Source: JAICLK01 sp035478715 (GTDB lineage Bacteria; Patescibacteriota; Saccharimonadia; Saccharimonadales; UBA4665). From it: a stretch of 36,404 nucleotides of DNA. Made by a program: the position numbers and the translations under genes. Position 1 is the stretch's first letter, and the number at the start of each line of letters is the position of its first letter. Positions 7,693 to 14,427 of the stretch are shown here, in pieces. The stretch lies in assembly GCA_035478715.1 (NCBI GenBank), contig DATIJK010000010.1:1-36404 (forward strand), written 5' to 3'. Below the pieces are notes generated by a model. That model worked only from the letters and a program-made list of their open reading frames with translations. It did not search any database and was not told the DNA's origin.

Positions 7693-7865
7693 ACATTGCC
7701 AAAGACAGCGACGGGCAAATAGCCTTGATAAAGTCGCCGAGGTGAACAACTCATAATTGATTTGTTTTAAACGCACGTCTTTGGAAACAAAGGCGTTTTT
7801 GTTTGGCAATAAAAGTTGACGTGAGGTCGACACGCATACTTACAAATTAATCCATAGGAAATTTT
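7693..7865 (+). promoter_or_regulatory. L10-type ribosomal-protein leader with attenuator
   Basis: The 5' UTR of rplJ is about 170 bases and holds a terminator hairpin (7770-7797). An upstream segment CCAAAGAC (7699-7706) is a perfect complement of GTCTTTGG (7777-7784), which forms part of the terminator stem, so an antiterminator can compete. This agrees with the known L10 leader, in which L10-(L12)4 binding decides between the two folds (established for Bacillus-type leaders). I did not model the kink-turn. Confidence 0.7.
7770..7800 (+). terminator. Attenuator terminator in the rplJ leader
   Basis: The stem is in two parts: AACGC (7770-7774) with GCGTT (7793-7797), and CTTTG (7779-7783) with CAAAG (7788-7792), closing a GAAA tetraloop, with a 4-base bulge (ACGT) on the 5' side. 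A T-tract follows. Confidence 0.75.
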
Positions 7866-8390
7866 ATGGCATTAACTAAGAACAAGAAAAACGAAGTAGT
7901 CGCAGATGTCGCTGACTTGCTATCGTCGTCAAAGATGACCGTCGTTGCCAAATATGAAGGCACCGGTGTGAAAGCGCTGCAACAGTTCCGCCGCGATGCC
8001 AAAGGCGGCGGCACGGTAGCCAAAGTCGTTAAAAACCGCTTGGTCATCAAAGCCTTGCAAGCGAACGACACGTTCAAAGACGTCGATACGAGTGCGCTCG
8101 AAGGCATGCTACTGTACGCTTTCAACAGCGAAGACGAAGTAGCACCCGCCCAGGCGATCGCAGAATTCGCAAAGCTGAACCCAACCTTAGAATTCGTCGG
8201 CGCATATTCGGCTGACGGTAAATTCCTGAGCGCCGACGAAGTCAAAGCATTGTCTGCATTGCCAGGCAAGAACCAACTCATCGGCGAAGTCGTCGCCATG
8301 CTGTTCAGCCCGGTCAACGACGTCACAAACGCCCTTTCGGGCAACCTGCACGCGCTTTTGGACGGCATCGCCGACAAAGCCGCGGCATAA
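7866..8390 (+). CDS. rplJ: 50S ribosomal protein L10
   Basis: 174 residues, the usual L10 length. The N-terminal rRNA-binding domain (MALTKNKKNEVVADVADLL) and the L10 core (TGVKALQQFRRDAKGGGT, KVVKNRLVIKAL) are clear. The C-terminal helix binds L7/L12 dimers to form the ribosomal stalk. AGGA lies 7-8 bases before the ATG. It is followed after 22 bases by rplL. In many bacteria rplK-rplA precede and rpoBC follow this pair; here the neighbours are unrelated. Confidence 0.95.
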   Translation: MALTKNKKNEVVADVADLLSSSKMTVVAKYEGTGVKALQQFRRDAKGGGTVAKVVKNRLVIKALQANDTFKDVDTSALEGMLLYAFNSEDEVAPAQAIAEFAKLNPTLEFVGAYSADGKFLSADEVKALSALPGKNQLIGEVVAMLFSPVNDVTNALSGNLHALLDGIADKAAA

Positions 8391-8412
8391 TAATTTTTTT
8401 AAGGAGAACATA

Positions 8413-8793
8413 ATGGCAGATTTAAAGAAACTTGCTGAGGACTTGACCAAACTGACAGTCCTCGAAGTAAACGAACTGAAGACAATTTTGAAAGACGAAT
8501 ACGGCATCGAGCCTGCTGCTGCAGCTGTAGCAGTAGCCGGTCCCGCAGCCGGCGGCGACGCCGCTCCTGCTGAGGAAGAAAAAGCTGAGTACGACGTAGT
8601 CCTGAAAGACGCCGGCGCTCAGAAGGTAGCAGTCATCAAGGCTGTCAAAGATGTGACTGGTTTGGGCCTAGGCGAAGCCAAAGCCTTGGTAGACGGCGCA
8701 CCAAAGACAATCTTAGAACACGCAAAGAAGGATGACGCTGAAGCCGCAAAGAAGAGCTTGGAAGAAGCAGGCGCCAAAGTCGAACTCGCGTAA
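8413..8793 (+). CDS. rplL: 50S ribosomal protein L7/L12
   Basis: 126 residues. It has an N-terminal dimerisation helix (MADLKKLAEDLTKLTVLEVN), an Ala/Gly-rich hinge (AAAAVAVAGPAAGG) and a C-terminal factor-binding domain ending KKSLEEAGAKVELA with the conserved GLGEAKALVD. It forms the stalk that recruits translation GTPases. Strong Shine-Dalgarno AAGGAG. A strong intrinsic terminator follows. Confidence 0.97.
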   Translation: MADLKKLAEDLTKLTVLEVNELKTILKDEYGIEPAAAAVAVAGPAAGGDAAPAEEEKAEYDVVLKDAGAQKVAVIKAVKDVTGLGLGEAKALVDGAPKTILEHAKKDDAEAAKKSLEEAGAKVELA

Positions 8794-8811
8794 TCGAAAT
8801 TTCGACAACCA

Positions 8812-8841
8812 AAAACTGCCCGATTACTTTGGGCAGTTTTT
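8812..8841 (+). terminator. Terminator of the rplJ-rplL operon
   Basis: AAAACTGCCC (8812-8821), a 9-base loop, GGGCAGTTTT (8831-8840) with its T-tract. A short palindrome TCGAAATTTCGA (8795-8806) precedes it. Confidence 0.9.
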
Positions 8842-8890
8842 AAGTTTTATCTTTAAAAAATATTCAGGACTATTCAGCTAATATTGACTA

Positions 8891-9796
8891 TTAATGAATA
8901 TAGCGACTGCCGAGCGAATGCATGTTTTGAAAATGCATACTCCCCATGGCGGCAAACACTTGTTTCCCAAGCTTCATATCGTCGGTTATTAGTATTGAAG
9001 CATACTCGTCGCGATGCAAGTTGACCGAATTGGCAACATGTTGAATTTGAGAATTAGGCTGGTAAATGTTTGACATCGTCTCTTGCCTGAAAAACGCACT
9101 GTCCATGGTATTTAATGCTACTCCCGGATAAAGTTGATCGTGAATACGTACAAATCTGTCATATGTAAAATCAAAATCCGGCCAATCAAATTCTTTGCTC
9201 AATCGATCAATTGTTAATAATAAATACGCCTGCATACATTCCATAGCCCATACGTATTCACCGGGGGTAACTTGACCCAAGTGTAAACTTTTCAAGCCCT
9301 GAGGTAGTTGTCTTGCCACATAATAGTAAAATAATGAATCTTGTGAATGGGCGCCATGCTCTGGCTTTTGCATCTCTGCTGCCTGTACAGCGATGGGACA
9401 TTCGAGAGACTCCGCTAAAATATTGCATTGTTTAGCCCACAAGGCTAACAGTGCTATTTCACCCCGATCACTCGAAATGCAAAAGGTCTCATCGGCATTT
9501 GTGGGCAGATATGGTATGCGTCCTTCGCCACGAAACAACCTGGGGGTACCTTCCGTATCTTGCACCCATGCAGCAAACTGTTTTTTCATTATGGCGATTT
9601 GCGGGTCGTCAAGCTCAAACACATGCCCACCATAAAAGAAAAGGCAGCTGCCTGGCAATCCTTGTTCTCGCTCATAGATATGATGAACGATTACCATTTC
9701 GCTAGCCGGTTCATCGATATTTTGCTGCGCGTTAAAATCTGCAACCCATCGATCAAGCAGCGGATACGATTGAAAATTCGTTGATTGTTCACTCAT
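8891..9796 (-). CDS. Unknown protein, possible distant TraB/GumN-like C-terminus
   Basis: 301 residues from ATG 9796 (a TTG at 9853 in the same frame would add 19 residues but is less likely). No signal peptide or transmembrane helix. The C-terminal stretch GKQVFAAMGSMHFQNMHSLG, preceded by an Arg (LHRDEYASIL), recalls the closing motif of TraB/GumN-type proteins (conserved Arg, then GxxH). This is a weak resemblance only and I assign no function. It is convergent with rplL, separated by the terminator. Confidence 0.65.
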   Translation of the reverse strand: MSEQSTNFQSYPLLDRWVADFNAQQNIDEPASEMVIVHHIYEREQGLPGSCLFFYGGHVFELDDPQIAIMKKQFAAWVQDTEGTPRLFRGEGRIPYLPTNADETFCISSDRGEIALLALWAKQCNILAESLECPIAVQAAEMQKPEHGAHSQDSLFYYYVARQLPQGLKSLHLGQVTPGEYVWAMECMQAYLLLTIDRLSKEFDWPDFDFTYDRFVRIHDQLYPGVALNTMDSAFFRQETMSNIYQPNSQIQHVANSVNLHRDEYASILITDDMKLGKQVFAAMGSMHFQNMHSLGSRYIH

Positions 9797-9989
9797 AAAA
9801 TTTTTCAAGATATGACGATTGAGTAATAGTATAAGAACGAATTTATATTTCAAATCTCGTAATTAATTTATCCACAGAAATCTTCAGAATTGTTCAGAAA
9901 CTAACAATAATTTTGACTTGACTTTGCAATCGTGATAGTTTTAAAAGTAAGAGAAGTAAACAAACACTTCCCGGAGTTTTGGAGACAAT

Positions 9990-10499
9990 ATGGCAGACGT
10001 ACCAGAGAAGCAAATTAAGCGGTTGCGCTCGCTTATCCAAGAAGCTGAGACAAATTTAGCTGCGGCAAATGAGCTGTTAATCAGCTTAGTTGGTGACGAT
10101 GAGAAAGTTGTCAAAACGCAGGTTGACGAAAATCTTGGTAAAGTCATCGAAGGTGTATTTGATGGCCAGAACATGGTCGGCAGCGACGGCAAAACATATC
10201 CAGTTCCGGCTAACTATGCCAGCAAATCCAAGCTCGTTCAGGGCGACATCCTTAAACTGACGATTGCTGAAGACGGCGCGTTCCTATACAAGCAGATTGG
10301 TCCGGTGGCACGCAAACAGGTCGTAGGTGCACTCAAGCTCGAAAACGGCCATTACTTTGTTTCAGTGGGTAAAAGAGATTACCGCGTATTGCTAGCCAGT
10401 GTTACATATTTCAAAGCCAAGCCAGGTGATCAGGTCAGCGTCAACGTCCCCGAAGAAGACGAAAACGCCGAGTGGGCAGCCATCGAAGCCGCATTATAA
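9990..10499 (+). CDS. Conserved-looking hypothetical protein, coiled coil plus OB/beta domain
   Basis: 169 residues. Residues about 5-35 are a charged amphipathic helix (KQIKRLRSLIQEAETNLAAA). The rest (about 55-160) is rich in short beta-strand patterns such as GDILKLTIAEDGAFLYKQIG and KPGDQVSVNVPEED, which resemble an OB-like fold. Acidic overall, no signal peptide. The spacing of GGAG before the ATG is good, and a strong terminator follows, so it is probably a well-expressed monocistronic gene. I do not recognise the family. Confidence 0.8.
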   Translation: MADVPEKQIKRLRSLIQEAETNLAAANELLISLVGDDEKVVKTQVDENLGKVIEGVFDGQNMVGSDGKTYPVPANYASKSKLVQGDILKLTIAEDGAFLYKQIGPVARKQVVGALKLENGHYFVSVGKRDYRVLLASVTYFKAKPGDQVSVNVPEEDENAEWAAIEAAL

Positions 10500-10519
10500 T
10501 CATTTGCATATATAAAATG

Positions 10520-10546
10520 AACCGGCGATATATTTCGCCGGTTTTT
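10520..10546 (+). terminator. Terminator after the coiled-coil hypothetical gene
   Basis: AACCGGCGA (10520-10528), a 6-base loop, TCGCCGGTT (10535-10543) and a T-tract to 10546. The 3' half recurs at 11515-11528 without its 5' partner. Confidence 0.9.
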
Positions 10547-10548
10547 GA
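10535..10548 (+). repeat. Left copy of 14-bp direct repeat flanking the family X insert
   Basis: TCGCCGGTTTTTGA here is the 3' half of the terminator plus two bases. The identical 14-mer occurs at 11515-11528 just before the promoter of the next conserved gene. Confidence 0.85.
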
Positions 10549-10563
10549 ATCATTCAAATTTGT

Positions 10564-10569
10564 TATAAA
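10564..10569 (+). promoter_or_regulatory. -10 box in front of the split family X gene
   Basis: TATAAA with an upstream TG (extended -10), 8 bases before ATG 10578; the transcript would be leaderless. Confidence 0.4.
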
Positions 10570-10577
10570 GTTTATAA

Positions 10578-10982
10578 ATGTCGTTACTGGTTGATCCTGC
10601 AGCCCGTCAAGAAGCAGTAGCAGTTCGAATGGGTGACATCGGTGAAAGGGAAATCCGATTCGGGCAAAGAGCTCTGGATATGGCGTTGCATGCTCGTGAT
10701 TCGGCTGTAATGATTGCTGCCGGAAATTTAAAACCAAGATATGTCGGCCACTTGGGAATATTAGTGGCTGATTCGGTAGAGCTTGTACTGCAAGATCAAT
10801 CAGCACACGGAATAGATGGACTTGTCCGATATACTGCCGGATTGGACAGCGAAATACGGCACGCCACGGCTGCCGATATGAAAAATTTGAACGCCCTATC
10901 GACAACCTGGGAACACACGTTGATGTATGCGCTCGCCGCACCATTACTAATCCAGCGCCAGGTAGAAGCCAGACAAACTTAG
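10578..10982 (+). CDS. Family X protein, N-terminal half (split or frameshifted)
   Basis: 134 residues without a signal peptide. It aligns with the N-terminal part of the intact 312-residue protein at 32062-33000: KPRYVGHLGILVADSVELVL here matches KPQLFGRAAILVSQSLEEMF there, followed by shared GL-R and W--TL positions. The reading stops at TAG 10980-10982, but homology to the intact relative continues in the -1 frame from about 10976 and through the next ORF. This is therefore probably the first half of one broken gene, not a full protein. Function unknown. Confidence 0.6.
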   Translation: MSLLVDPAARQEAVAVRMGDIGEREIRFGQRALDMALHARDSAVMIAAGNLKPRYVGHLGILVADSVELVLQDQSAHGIDGLVRYTAGLDSEIRHATAADMKNLNALSTTWEHTLMYALAAPLLIQRQVEARQT

Positions 10983-10999
10983 GAATTCTTGAAAACTTC

Positions 11000-11509
11000 T
11001 TGACATTGCGTAATAGAAGCATCGGATCGAGAGATTCTTTGTTGTTTTTAACGCGGAGAGGTGCTCAAACTGCTGTAAGCCATTGTTTCACATCGTCAAT
11101 TGGAATGAGAAAATTCTGGAGCAGCATTCATCCTGACGAAGAAAATGTTTTTCCCATACTGCGAAGAAGCCACGGCCCACTCAATAACGCAGCCGGCTTG
11201 GAAATACAACAATTTGGCTACTACGACATACGGTACCACGGTTCTCGAGATATCGGGGGGCACGATGAAAAATCGTGGCATGATCCGAAACTAATAAAAC
11301 CGTCTATTTATGCAGAATTACGGAATGGAAGGATTGGATTAATTGATCTGATCGAAGACTTGCCGGATAAAAAGTACGGTACGATAGGGAATGTTCCACT
11401 AGGCATGCCTGGTCCGCGTATCGGATGCCCGATTTTACTGACGCCGCAATTGCTCCAGAGATTTTGGGAAGCGTACATAGACAGCATAGCGCATTTTCTA
11501 GGTCCATAA
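11000..11509 (+). CDS. Family X protein, C-terminal half (split or frameshifted)
   Basis: The ORF begins at TTG 11000; homology to the intact family X protein extends upstream of this codon in the same frame (NLGILENFLTLR), so the TTG is not the true family start. Matches include LENFLTLRNRSIGS with LEALTTIRMRAGGS, IGMRKF with IGMGKY, HDPKLI with GIHPKLI, and GPRIGCPILLTPQLLQRFW with GLRIGCPLIFWPDLADVFW. The alignment over the first 43 residues needs no gap. If translated separately it would have a poor ribosome site (AGGA at 10981-10984, 15 bases away). Function unknown. Confidence 0.55.
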   Translation: MTLRNRSIGSRDSLLFLTRRGAQTAVSHCFTSSIGMRKFWSSIHPDEENVFPILRRSHGPLNNAAGLEIQQFGYYDIRYHGSRDIGGHDEKSWHDPKLIKPSIYAELRNGRIGLIDLIEDLPDKKYGTIGNVPLGMPGPRIGCPILLTPQLLQRFWEAYIDSIAHFLGP

Positions 11510-11514
11510 ATAAA

Positions 11515-11528
11515 TCGCCGGTTTTTGA
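11515..11528 (+). repeat. Right copy of 14-bp direct repeat flanking the family X insert
   Basis: TCGCCGGTTTTTGA again, here without a complementary 5' arm, so it cannot act as a terminator. If the segment between the copies were removed, the coiled-coil gene terminator would sit directly before the -10 box at 11531. Confidence 0.85.
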
Positions 11529-11530
11529 TA

Positions 11531-11536
11531 TACAAT
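11531..11536 (+). promoter_or_regulatory. -10 box of the CDP-alcohol phosphatidyltransferase gene
   Basis: TACAAT, 7 bases before ATG 11544, indicating a leaderless transcript. Confidence 0.45.
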
Positions 11537-11543
11537 TAATTTC

Positions 11544-12110
11544 ATGCGCAAAGCATCAAGGGCCGATGTCTTAACACCAGCGAACGCAATTACTACAGCC
11601 GGTCTTTTATTAACAGCCGCCGGAGCCTTAATATTGAATACACCGCTGGGTTTCTGGTTGGTAATAATCGGAAAGTTTATGGACGTTATCGACGGCCAGG
11701 TCGCACGTCGGACGCATACCAGCAATTTCGGTGCAGACTATGATGCGATTGCCGACAAAATTACCGTGCTGATATTGGTACTCTCGACATTTTATTACCA
11801 CTTGGTGCCGTTGCCATTCTTGATATTTCTAGTGATTTACCATGGCATTATCGCCGTGATCGGGCTTGACGCGCTGTTTCATAGTATAGACGCGGATCCT
11901 TCCCGTCTTGGAAAATACACGATGACATTACATATGCTAGCGATAGGGTTATTCATCTTTGACGGAGTATTTCACTTCGCCCATCAAGCAGTATTCATCC
12001 TAGCTATCGCAGTAGCGCTAACAGGAGTTTCAACCGGCATCATTTGTCTAACTCGCTATATTCGCGAGTACATTGACAGGGTTTATAAACCCTTTCACAC
12101 TAAGCACTAG
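11544..12110 (+). CDS. CDP-alcohol phosphatidyltransferase family membrane protein
   Basis: 188 residues, several transmembrane helices. The family signature is present as D47-xx-D50-G51-xx-A54-R55-x7-G63-xxx-D67-xxx-D71 (DVIDGQVARR, then NFGADYDAIADK). The gap between AR and G is 7 residues where 8 is usual. These enzymes transfer a phosphatidyl group from CDP-diacylglycerol to an alcohol (glycerol-3-phosphate, inositol-phosphate and others) in the membrane. The acceptor cannot be deduced. Its TAG stop is shared, as the palindrome CTAG, with the stop of the convergent response-regulator gene. Confidence 0.85.
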   Translation: MRKASRADVLTPANAITTAGLLLTAAGALILNTPLGFWLVIIGKFMDVIDGQVARRTHTSNFGADYDAIADKITVLILVLSTFYYHLVPLPFLIFLVIYHGIIAVIGLDALFHSIDADPSRLGKYTMTLHMLAIGLFIFDGVFHFAHQAVFILAIAVALTGVSTGIICLTRYIREYIDRVYKPFHTKH

Positions 12111-12514
12111 TTCAGCAGCGCTAAACCAAGCACCTGCGCCCTGAGTTCGCTGCCCTCGAACGGCTTGCCCATGAAATGATAGGCGTCAACGCCGCTGCTT
12201 TCGGCTCGCCACAGGTTTTTGAAGCTATCATCTGCAGTTAAGACTATGACAGCGTCATTAGCAGACGGCCTGATTTTGCGAAGTTTTTCAAGGAACGCAA
12301 AGCCATTTTCGCCGGGAAGGTGGAGATCCAATATTATTACATTCGGCTTGAAGGACTTAAAAAATTTCAATCCTTTTGATACGGTATTTGCTTCTTTGAA
12401 CGAATAATTTACTTGCGATTCAAGTTCTAAAGTCAAGCGGATCGCATTCCGTGTGTCTTCGTTATCATCGACGATTAGTATATGCGCTTTTACATCCGAA
12501 AGCTTTGCATGCAT
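12107..12514 (-). CDS. Single-domain response regulator (REC only)
   Basis: 135 residues comprising only a receiver domain: acidic pair D16-D17 (ILIVDDNED), phosphoacceptor D63 (IILDLHLPGENG), T93 (VLTADD) and K117 (MGKPF). No output domain, so it probably acts by protein-protein contact or phosphorelay. GGAGG stands 5 bases before the ATG. It lies downstream of the histidine kinase on the same strand (41 bases), so the two form a two-component pair. Confidence 0.92.
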   Translation of the reverse strand: MHAKLSDVKAHILIVDDNEDTRNAIRLTLELESQVNYSFKEANTVSKGLKFFKSFKPNVIILDLHLPGENGFAFLEKLRKIRPSANDAVIVLTADDSFKNLWRAESSGVDAYHFMGKPFEGSELRAQVLGLALLN

Positions 12515-12555
12515 ATGTCCTCCGCTCTTGCCGCTATCTATTATCTCACAAAAGC

Positions 12556-14292
12556 TTAAGAATTACTGCCAGGCTGTGCATAAACCGGAAGCGTAAAGAT
12601 GAAGACCGAGCCTTTTCCGAGTTCGCTTTCGACCCATAATTTGCCACCGTGTTGTTTGATGATTGCGTGCGAGATAAATAAGCCTAATCCCATTCCCGAT
12701 ACTGCTTGTTTATTTCTTTTATTATCTTCTGTTCGATAAAATCGTTTGAATATTTTTGTCTGGTCTTTTTTGTGAATACCTGGTCCTTTATCTGTTACGC
12801 TGACATACACATTTGATTTGTCAGTTTTTATGGCTACTATGACACGGCGATTCGGCGGCGAATATTTTACCGCGTTGGTCAAAAGATTTATCAAAACCTG
12901 TTCGATCCGCATTTTGTCAGCTAAAATCGGATTTTTTAGAACACCCTTAATTTTTACGGCATGGCTACGAGCAACGATTGCGAAATCATCAACAATTCTT
13001 TGCAGCAGGGAATTAAGGTCAAATACGGACTTGTTTAAAACGATCTTACCTTCAACAACTTTACTGACATCTAGCAGCTCATTGACGCGTTGCGTCAAAA
13101 TATCTGCTTGGTTGTCTATTCCATCGGCCAGTTTAATTAATTCTGCATTTTTGTTTTTAAGTAGCTTTTGTTCAAGCACTTGCGCATACGCTTTTATCGA
13201 AGTCACGGGTGTTTTTAGTTCATGAGACGCGGTCGCTACGAATTCATCGCGTAGTTTTTCAAGCGCGCGTTCTTCGCGTAACTTCTCGGTCGTTTGCGAC
13301 AGGGTTTGCTGCAATCTAGCGTTCAATGATTGGACAGTTGCCTGTGCCCGCCGCCGCTCAGCGATGACGCTTGCGAATATCAGAAACGTTACAGCTGTAG
13401 CGCCCATGAAGAGTTGCGTCGCGAACAGGCTGATTTTGAGCGATTGGCTGTAAAACGGACCGATCCCATATTTAGCCGACCATACCGCCATTACTGACAA
13501 TAAAAAAATCAGCAATGTAATCAATTTGACATTGAATCGCACGGCCGCCCAGATGAGACACGATGATAATAAATATGGAGCACCGGCGAGTACCGGATCG
13601 GTTTCAGGAACTGCATCAAAGATAAGCACCCCCAGCCCGACGAATAATATAAACAGCGTTCCGGCCTCGATCAAATGTTTTGTAGCGTAATTAAAATCAA
13701 CTTTTTGTATCCACGCCATCAATAATGGTGCGACTATCAGTATTCCCAGCGAATCTCCCACCCACCATGTTACCCAGGTGAAAGGATATGCGGACAATTG
13801 TATGCTGCTACCAATTAACAAACTTGTTGTGCCGATCGTTGCACTGATCAATGTTGATAGTAATGCGGCGAAACATACCAGCAAAACCGTGTCTCTTATT
13901 CGTTCTAGGTGTCTGTCGAAACCAAACTTCCGCAAAAGGTATGATCCTGTCAGCGGACCGGCGGTATTGCCGGCGGCGATTGCCAACGCAACGAACGGTG
14001 CTGCACCCGTAATAAAATTGACTGCGAACGCGCCAATAAAAATTCCAGGCCATGTTTTATAACCCATTAACAAAAGAGCTGCCAAGGCGATTCCAGTAGG
14101 CGGCCACACAAATGTAGCGAACCCGCTGACTGGTGATAGGGTCAGACCCCATTTTGCCGTAATGAAGTACGCGGTTGCCAGCAAAGTGATTTGTGCAAGA
14201 TACCGCAACGCTGCTACATCTAGGGGTTTGTCAAAAACATAAATAGATCGCTGAATAAATTTCCGGATCGGTTTTGTCGCCGTACCTTGCAT
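12556..14292 (-). CDS. MASE1-type membrane sensor histidine kinase
   Basis: 578 residues. The N-terminal half (about 25-310) has around eight hydrophobic helices and the MASE1-like pattern (LSPVSGFATFVWPPTGIALA). A short coiled linker leads to a HisKA domain with the H-box FVATASHELKTPVTSIKAY and a HATPase domain with N-box (LINLLTNAVKYSP), G1 (DKGPGIHKKD), F-box (IFKRFYRTED) and G2 (GMGLGLFIS). It autophosphorylates on His and passes phosphate to the REC protein just downstream. The signal is unknown. It is divergent from dnaX. Confidence 0.9.
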   Translation of the reverse strand: MQGTATKPIRKFIQRSIYVFDKPLDVAALRYLAQITLLATAYFITAKWGLTLSPVSGFATFVWPPTGIALAALLLMGYKTWPGIFIGAFAVNFITGAAPFVALAIAAGNTAGPLTGSYLLRKFGFDRHLERIRDTVLLVCFAALLSTLISATIGTTSLLIGSSIQLSAYPFTWVTWWVGDSLGILIVAPLLMAWIQKVDFNYATKHLIEAGTLFILFVGLGVLIFDAVPETDPVLAGAPYLLSSCLIWAAVRFNVKLITLLIFLLSVMAVWSAKYGIGPFYSQSLKISLFATQLFMGATAVTFLIFASVIAERRRAQATVQSLNARLQQTLSQTTEKLREERALEKLRDEFVATASHELKTPVTSIKAYAQVLEQKLLKNKNAELIKLADGIDNQADILTQRVNELLDVSKVVEGKIVLNKSVFDLNSLLQRIVDDFAIVARSHAVKIKGVLKNPILADKMRIEQVLINLLTNAVKYSPPNRRVIVAIKTDKSNVYVSVTDKGPGIHKKDQTKIFKRFYRTEDNKRNKQAVSGMGLGLFISHAIIKQHGGKLWVESELGKGSVFIFTLPVYAQPGSNS

Positions 14293-14411
14293 TTAACTAC
14301 AGACATGTTTCACAGTATTAATTTTACAACCATTTGATAAATTTTTACGTATTCGTATCTTGTATAACTTACTCAATGCAAAACACAACAGAAATGTGAA
14401 TTGTTGCAGCG

Positions 14412-14417
14412 TATAAT
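14412..14417 (+). promoter_or_regulatory. -10 box of dnaX
   Basis: TATAAT, 10 bases before ATG 14428. Transcription would begin only a few bases before the start codon; no Shine-Dalgarno is visible. Confidence 0.5.
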
Positions 14418-14427
14418 TGAAAACATT

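Noticed and set aside
9868..9876. TTATCCACA, a perfect DnaA-box sequence, as a sign of oriC
   Set aside because: It is a single box. No cluster, no dnaA or dnaN gene and no adjacent AT-rich unwinding region with further boxes is seen.
8858..9896. Pairs of TTCAG repeats on both sides of the unknown minus-strand gene (near 8863-8878 and 9882-9900)
   Set aside because: The units are too short (6-8 bases) and too variable to call a repeat family or operator.
10965..11002. Programmed -1 frameshift joining the two family X ORFs
   Set aside because: No X-XXY-YYZ slippery heptamer is present in the correct phase before the TAG and I see no strong downstream stem; mutation or split gene is simpler.
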